Shown piece by piece: positions 58,267 through 64,000 of a DNA stretch of 64,000 nucleotides (its first letter is position 1; every line of letters begins with the position of its first letter). The stretch is from Pegea sp. RAD2-039. Lineage: Eukaryota; Chordata; Thaliacea; Salpida; Salpidae. The notes beneath the pieces were generated by a model that was not told the DNA's origin, did not search any database, and was given only the letters and a program-made list of their open reading frames with translations. Both the position numbers and the translations under genes were made by a program. The stretch lies in assembly GCA_034620365.1 (NCBI GenBank), contig JAQGEQ010000161.1, positions 558,001 through 622,000 on the forward strand. Direction: 5' to 3'.

Positions 58267-60120
58267 ATCAAAAAGTTTGATAAAATTCGAATAAACAAAA
58301 TGTTGCTGAACAATTTCATGAAGTTTGGCTTATTTAAAACAATAAGTTGTTTAGTGAATAGCTTTTAAGTTAATGCATTCTTCTGAAACATTATCTTATA
58401 CTAAAATATATTGTTCTTGAAAGGAAACATTCAAAAGTCTTAGTTACTTCTTTTATAAGTAATAATTAAGTTGCAATTTATAAATTTATTTATTAATGAA
58501 AAACTGAAAAACTTTCATTTAAAAGGTTCACTTTAGTTGAGTTTTAAAGTTAAGTTTTTATTATTTAAAGAATCACAATATTGATTACTTAATATGTTGA
58601 AGGATTAATTTAATATATAATTAAAAATGTTAAAGAAAACTTTATCGAGCTTTTAAATAATAGTTTTTAGTTAGACTTTGATCAAATTTATGCATGGCAA
58701 AAATTTTTATAAAAATGAAACTGTTATACGAAAACAAAATCATTTTAGCTTTTTTATCGATTTTTAGATTTTCTTGCAACTTTCTCTACTTCCTATTAAC
58801 AGAAGGATTCGCTTCGGCTTTTATCAGAAATCCCTTTAAATGTTTGTGAGAGAATAATTCCGGTAGTTACTTTCATATTGTGTAGTTTAATAAAACACAG
58901 TTTTGTGCAAGTTATTGTATATCTTAGATATTCATTTGACATCTTAGACTACTAGTCACTGATATTTATTTAAGAAATGGAAAAACAACCAAAAGAAGCA
59001 TCGAAAATTCTTTTAATTTTCAAATTGCCAAAATCTTTATAAAACTTCTGAAAAACTATAATTCAGTTTACAGAGCAAAGCTTCTGTTAAAAGGTTTTTC
59101 TGCTACACCAAAACATTTAGAACAAACTAAACTAGCAAACATTTTTTGACATGACTCTTAAATTCATAGAAATGATCTTCTAAACGAATATATAAGATTT
59201 AAAGTTCAGTTAAAGTTTTTTAACAACAACTAACTGGTTTGCTTAAGTAGGTTTAGATGAAGCGATCAGTTACATCATTAAACGTCATTTCTTGAACTGA
59301 TTTAAATCTATTAGAAAGTCAAAATACTTTCAAAAAACTTTTATAGATGTTACCAAATCAACTTTTATTAAAACTATATGATATGAAAGTTAAAAGTATC
59401 ATTCTTAACAAGATTTAATTTTTTTTTAAATTTTGTGTTATTTAGCCTGTTCAACGTTTAAAACATTTAGTTCACCGGAAGGTGCTCTTAATTGAAAAGA
59501 ATTTAAAACTAATTTAGTGATACAACATGATAAATAACAAACTATGATTCTTTTTGGATAAACACAATAAAAAAGTTTTGCAATTTATAAACAAGTTTTA
59601 ATTTTATTTTGTACAACGTTTTTTACAACAAAAATATAGTTACTCGATTTTTATTATTTAAACTGACAACTAAATTCACATTTTAATATAACCATAATCC
59701 AAAAACAACTATAGCAGATCTTATGATTTTATGTTCTGAATTTAAGTACATTTTTATTTTGAAATTTACTAATAAATAATCAAATTTTATGGATGATTGT
59801 GATTTGGGTTTTCAGTTATTCTTAAGTTATTTGTCATCTATTCCAAACGTTTTAATAAAAATTGTCTAGATGATATCTAACTTGTAAATATTATAAACAC
59901 AACAGTAGTATAAAACCCTGTTTCAACAGCTTTTGAATGGCGCAAGAAACAAACTATACAAACCAAGCCAGATTTAGCATTACTGTTTATCACAATAGAC
60001 GGTTTTAATGAACTTGTTTTAATTAAATGACTTTAAGTAATTGACTATCTTTGTAAAGAGATCATGCTAATTGGAAACTCATTAGTCAGCAACAATAGAT
60101 CAATTAAAAGGTTAGTTTTA

Positions 60121-60128
60121 TATATAAA
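60121..60128 (+). promoter_or_regulatory. TATA box of Kunitz gene 2
   Basis: TATATAAA, 67 bases before the ATG at 60188, in the same setting as the box at 57387. Confidence 0.7.
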
Positions 60129-60187
60129 GCCACAACAGTTAGTCAATTTTTACTTTTGATAAAATCTATCTAAAAGAAATAAGAAAA

Positions 60188-61000
60188 ATGAAAGTCGTTG
60201 CTTTTCTATCTTTTGTGATTTGCTTCACTTTGGTTGTAGCTGATTCCCAGTAAGCATTAATTTGTAAATAATTTCAAAATAATTTCAACTTCTTGTGTGA
60301 GTTTGTTATAATTAGAAATATATTGATTTTCAAACTTGCTTTAATGTCATTAAAAGAAAAACCTAATCTTTTAATTTATTTTTTTTACAACTTTGTATGT
60401 TACAAAAGTTATTTTTAATTAGTATTTGAGACTATGAATTAAGACTTTGCTTGTATGTATTCTCGTTATCTATTTAAGGATGGTATTGTAAAAGCAAATA
60501 ATTCAACTTGATTGATTGATAAACAATTTTGTTAAAATGTATCAATATCTTCTAGCAAACAAATATGTTTGAAACCAAATGTTTAGATCTAAGATCGAAT
60601 TTTTGATCTAAAGTTTTACCAAACAATTAAATGAACTAAATAAACTTGTAATGATTATCCTTAAATTTGAATTACAAATTGATAATTACAGAGATCAACT
60701 TTCTGAAACTGAAAAGGATTTTTCATTCATTGCGCCGCTTCTTCCTCCTCCTTTTGTGTCAAGACCAGGTAATACAACATAAACGAATAAAAGTTCTAAA
60801 GATTTCAACTTTATACAGCCCGATGTCTTCAACCAAAAGAAAGAGGACGATGTTTGGCTCTACACAGACGATATTATTATAATTCAAGAGTTGGAAGATG
60901 CTTACGATTTAACTATGGAGGTTGCCAGGGAAATAGTAACAATTTTTACTCATATGAGCAATGTAGTAAAACTTGTATTCATGTTTCTATTTATTATTAA
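60188..61000 (+). CDS. Secreted single-domain Kunitz protease inhibitor, copy 2 (P1 Leu)
   Basis: Three exons (60188-60249, 60692-60768, 60819-61000) encode 106 residues with the same exon lengths and phases as copy 1. All six Kunitz cysteines and the FNYGGC signature are kept. The P1 residue is Leu rather than Arg, which in this family points to chymotrypsin- or elastase-like targets. Between the first cysteine and the YYYNS strand, eight residues differ from copy 1; from YYYNS to the stop codon only one residue differs (Tyr for His). The linker also differs at several sites. Both genes look intact, so this is a functional pair rather than gene plus pseudogene, as far as sequence can show. 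Confidence 0.95.
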
Positions 61001-61716
61001 ATCAAAAAGTTTGATAAAATTCGAATAAACAAAATGTTGCTGAACAATTTCATGAAGTTTGGCTTATTTAAAACAATAAGTTGTTTAGTGAATAGCTTTT
61101 AAGTTAATGCATTCTTCTGAAACATTATCTTATATTAAAATATATTGTTCTTGAAAGGAAACATTCAAAAGTTTTAGTTACTTCTTTTATAAGTAATAAT
61201 TAAGTTGCAATTTATAAATTTATTTATTAATGAAAAACTGAAAAACTTTCATTTAAAAGGTTCACTTTAGTTGAGTTTTAAAGTTAAGTTTTTATTATTT
61301 AAAGAATCACAATATTGATTACTTAATATGTTGAAGGATTAATTTAATATATAATTAAAAATGTTAAAGAAAACTTTATCGAGCTTTTAAATAATAGTTT
61401 TTAGTTAGACTTTGATCAAATTTATACATGGCAAAAATTTTTTATAAAAATGAAACTGTTGTACGAAAACAAAATCATTTTAGTTGTCTGAATTTTTGTA
61501 CGAAACCCAAAACTTCGGCTTTTATCAGAAATCCCTTTAAATGTTTGTGAGAGAATAATTCCGGTAGTCACTTTCATATTGTGTAGTTTAATAGAACACA
61601 GTTTTGTGCAAGTTATTGTATATCTTAGATATTCATTTGACATCTTAGACTACTAGTCACTGATATTTATTTAAGAAATGGAAAAACAACCAAAAGAAGC
61701 ATCGAAAATTCTTTTA

Positions 61717-64000
61717 CTTTTTGAATTTCATCATCAATCTCTGTTACTAGATATTTATATGCTTTTAACAAACAGATAACTTAGAAAATTTTGTCAACTT
61801 CATAATTTTCTTATTTCTGTTCATTAAATTTTACTTAAAAAAAACCATTTCAATTAATCTAATTACAACTAACTGATGACGTCATCAACTACTTTGATTG
61901 AATTTATCTCTGAAAGTTAAGAACTAGAACCATAATTTTGGTCCTCGTTGGTTTTATGGATCCGCTGCAAGGAGGTTTCTCTTTGTTATGACGATGACGT
62001 CATCAGTTCTTTCATCACAGTTGACTCAGTTAACATCCTTAGGGGCAGTCCTGGCCGGTTCAAAGAGCCCGACCCACAGAAATCGTTATGGAGAAGTTGT
62101 CATTTATCATACTAGTTCCAAATCTAAATTAAGGATTGTTTAAGTAATTGCTGTTTGCCGAGTGACTGATGACGTCAGTAAAGACGGGTTACAAGAAAGA
62201 GGTTTAGAGGCCTGAGATGACAAATGGTGACGCAAATGATGCATTTACGGATGAGAAATGGACAATGCGTGACTAAACAAGGAGATTAACAAGGAGGAAA
62301 CCTCTGATACGATCTTTTAACTATCACATAACAATTCATCTAAGACATTCCTTGTGAATACATTGAAGCGGTTCGTGGGAATATCAAATGATCTTCTTGT
62401 TGATAAACATTTTTTGGCACGATCTTCAAGCAGATTAAACAATTTGAAAATCACAATTTTATTCAAAGTTCAGATTTTATTAAACTTTTTTAGCAATGAA
62501 ATTTACATCAGCCTAAATTTTGAATTTAGGTTTTTAAAGTTTGGGAAAAATAATTAAATTTTGTCATCGATCTTTTCAAACTTTTTTTAAACGATTTGTG
62601 TGCAGTAACCATTCTGCTCTCATCCAGTAATCATGATTTTCTTTATCGTTTCTACCAACTAATAAACTTGAATTTTTCTCCTTAATTCAGAAAAAGATTT
62701 TATCTATAACGTATTTGATAATCCTACTTAAAGAAGATAACAATTTTTTAATAAATCTATCTGATCTAATAAATTTTCTGATTTTCTGTTTAACCTAATA
62801 ATTAGTTCATTCAATGTAGCAATTACCATTTGTTTTAACCGTTTATAAATTTCAAAAAAACTTGATATTTTACTTCTAATTTAATTTATATTTTTTATAA
62901 GCAGTTTCGAGTGAGTTGACATCTCCACTTAAGTTCTTCCCATATTTCTGCAACATTTTTTTTTTCAAAATGGCTATCAACTAGGATACTCAATCAAGAG
63001 GCAAACATCTGGAAAGGAAAATCGTGTAAGTGACCTGCTGGTACAAAGCACAGAGTTTTTTTCTTCGTCAGCAAGTACTGAATTTTTAAAAAATTTGTTC
63101 TTTAATCAGCTTTTGAATATATTTTTAACGTGCTTGATGCACAATAAATTTTTTTTTGCAATTCAGGAAAATCTGTTTGTATCTATTAATGATATCTTTT
63201 TTATTTTGCAATAAGACACCTTAAGGTTATATTTTCTCATGTCTTTGTCTTTTGCAACAAATACTTGCTTAGATAATAGAGAAATTAAAATGAAAAAATC
63301 GTTTCTGTTCAATTTCTTTAAATTTTTCATAGATTTTAACCAGATTTTTTAATCAAATATTTATCAATGCTATTTATAATTGTCATTTTGAGTTATTGTT
63401 ATATCATTCTTAAGTTTCAGTTGGATTACTATCAGCAAATATACAAAAAGTGTCTTAATCACTCATGTAATCTTAAAATATTTTATTAGAAGTGATCTAA
63501 AATAATATATTTATTATAAGAATTTATACTATGAATTACTGGAAACACTAAAAACCTTTCACCAGAAAGTAGTTTTCTACTTTTGTACCTTATGAAAGAT
63601 TATTTCAGTTCACTAGAGGTTTTTAATAAGTAATATTTGTATCATATTTGTTCTAGGTTATAGATTAGACAAATCAAAAAGCATTTAATTTAGTTCTGTT
63701 TAGTATCAACTATTTGAGCTTTATATAACTCAATAAACCTTTATTTCTTATAATTATTTTAAATTGAATTATTGGAGGCAATATTTTGAAAGTTATTTTT
63801 GAAGATTCAGCCTTATATGCGATTAGCAAATGACGTCATCTATTTTTCAATATAAAAACATTTTAACTATTCTAGAAAATACGAGAAAAAAGCACGTAGT
63901 CACTGTTTGATCTTTAAACTTATCTAACCCAACAAAACTTTGTGAATGAATGATGTAATTCTATAACCGCCTCAACTGAACTTTTAGTCCTTTTAAACAA
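61717..64000. other. Downstream region: CRE-like palindromes, no firm gene
   Basis: The part from about 61860 to 62310 is less AT-rich than its surroundings. It holds three TGACGTCA palindromes and an open frame of 51 codons starting at 61988 (MTMTSSVLSSQLTQ). A possible short exon lies at 62985-63025, between a pyrimidine-rich acceptor and GTAAGT. I cannot join these convincingly. The remainder is AT-rich without features. A gene start extending past the window is possible. Confidence 0.4.
61877..62177. promoter_or_regulatory. Cluster of three TGACGTCA (CRE/bZIP-like) palindromes
   Basis: TGACGTCA occurs at 61877-61884, 61995-62002 and 62170-62177. The first extends to the 14-base palindrome TGATGACGTCATCA and the second to GATGACGTCATC. 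This is the known binding sequence of CREB/ATF-type bZIP factors. A further copy is at 63831-63838. Regulatory function is inferred from the motif only. Confidence 0.45.

Larger units (their letters stand above)
56329..59015 (+). repeat. Tandem duplication, unit 1 (2.7 kb)
   Basis: Begins TTCAGTTTACAGAGCAAAGC and ends AAAATTCTTTTA. The same ordered sequence recurs at 59062-61716, about 2733 bases on, with very few differences over promoter, introns and most flank. Only 46 unrelated bases separate the units. One block near 58745-58830 differs in length and sequence from its partner at 61473-61527. Confidence 0.95.
59062..61716 (+). repeat. Tandem duplication, unit 2
   Basis: Same orientation as unit 1 and colinear from TTCAGTTTACAGAGCAAAGC to AAAATTCTTTTA. 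Intron 1 is 442 bp in both units and I count three differences. The high identity suggests a recent duplication or ongoing gene conversion. Confidence 0.95.

Noticed and set aside
61422-61643. Minus-strand frame downstream of Kunitz gene 2
   Set aside because: It covers the replaced block that differs in unit 1, has no counterpart there and no recognisable domain.

Overview
This is eukaryotic nuclear DNA from an AT-rich invertebrate animal. Genes are broken into many short exons with GT-AG introns, the smallest 48-50 bp. The products are animal proteins: a ZW10 kinetochore/tethering protein, mitochondrial leucyl-tRNA synthetase, alanine aminotransferase, proteasome beta-3, a kinesin-3, the splicing regulator ESRP/Fusilli, an extracellular leucine-rich-repeat protein and two Kunitz inhibitors. 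The repeats are a tRNA-derived SINE and CR1/jockey-like LINE fragments. I cannot name the species. ESRP and ZW10 exclude a fungus or plant. All exon models were read by eye from splice sites, reading frame and remembered family sequences; none was checked by alignment or RNA.

Layout. 1-58: 3' part of tRNA-Gly(GCC). 2349-3806 (+): uncharacterised four-exon gene. 5158-9389 (-): ZW10, 19 exons. About 10540-11880 (+): decayed LINE. 13417-18522 (+): LARS2, 21 exons, with a SINE and a second repeat in its introns. 18523-22350: AT-rich gap. 22355-24695 (+): alanine aminotransferase, 9 exons. 25119-29595 (-): three genes (a membrane/coiled-coil protein, an unknown protein and single-exon PSMB3). 29630-33030: a retroposon tail, a complete-looking SINE and a LINE fragment. 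33719-40600 (+): kinesin-3 with FHA domain, 23 exons, ending in a CaaX-like motif. 41913-51337 (+): ESRP, 16 exons, one intron with U12-type signals and one carrying an 18-copy minisatellite. 54387-55611 (-): secreted LRR protein. 56329-61716 (+): tandem duplication of a 2.7 kb unit holding a TATA-driven Kunitz gene. 61717-64000: no firm gene, but several TGACGTCA palindromes and a candidate exon.

The genes do not form one pathway; most are housekeeping. The most notable points are these. (1) The two Kunitz genes have almost identical introns and flanks but very different protease-binding loops, with P1 Arg in one and Leu in the other. (2) The kinesin ends in a prenylation-like motif. (3) ESRP has a likely U12-type intron. 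(4) A splice acceptor lies within about 50 bases of the start codon in most genes, which could reflect spliced-leader trans-splicing or 5'UTR introns. (5) The SINE family shows a CpG-decay signature.
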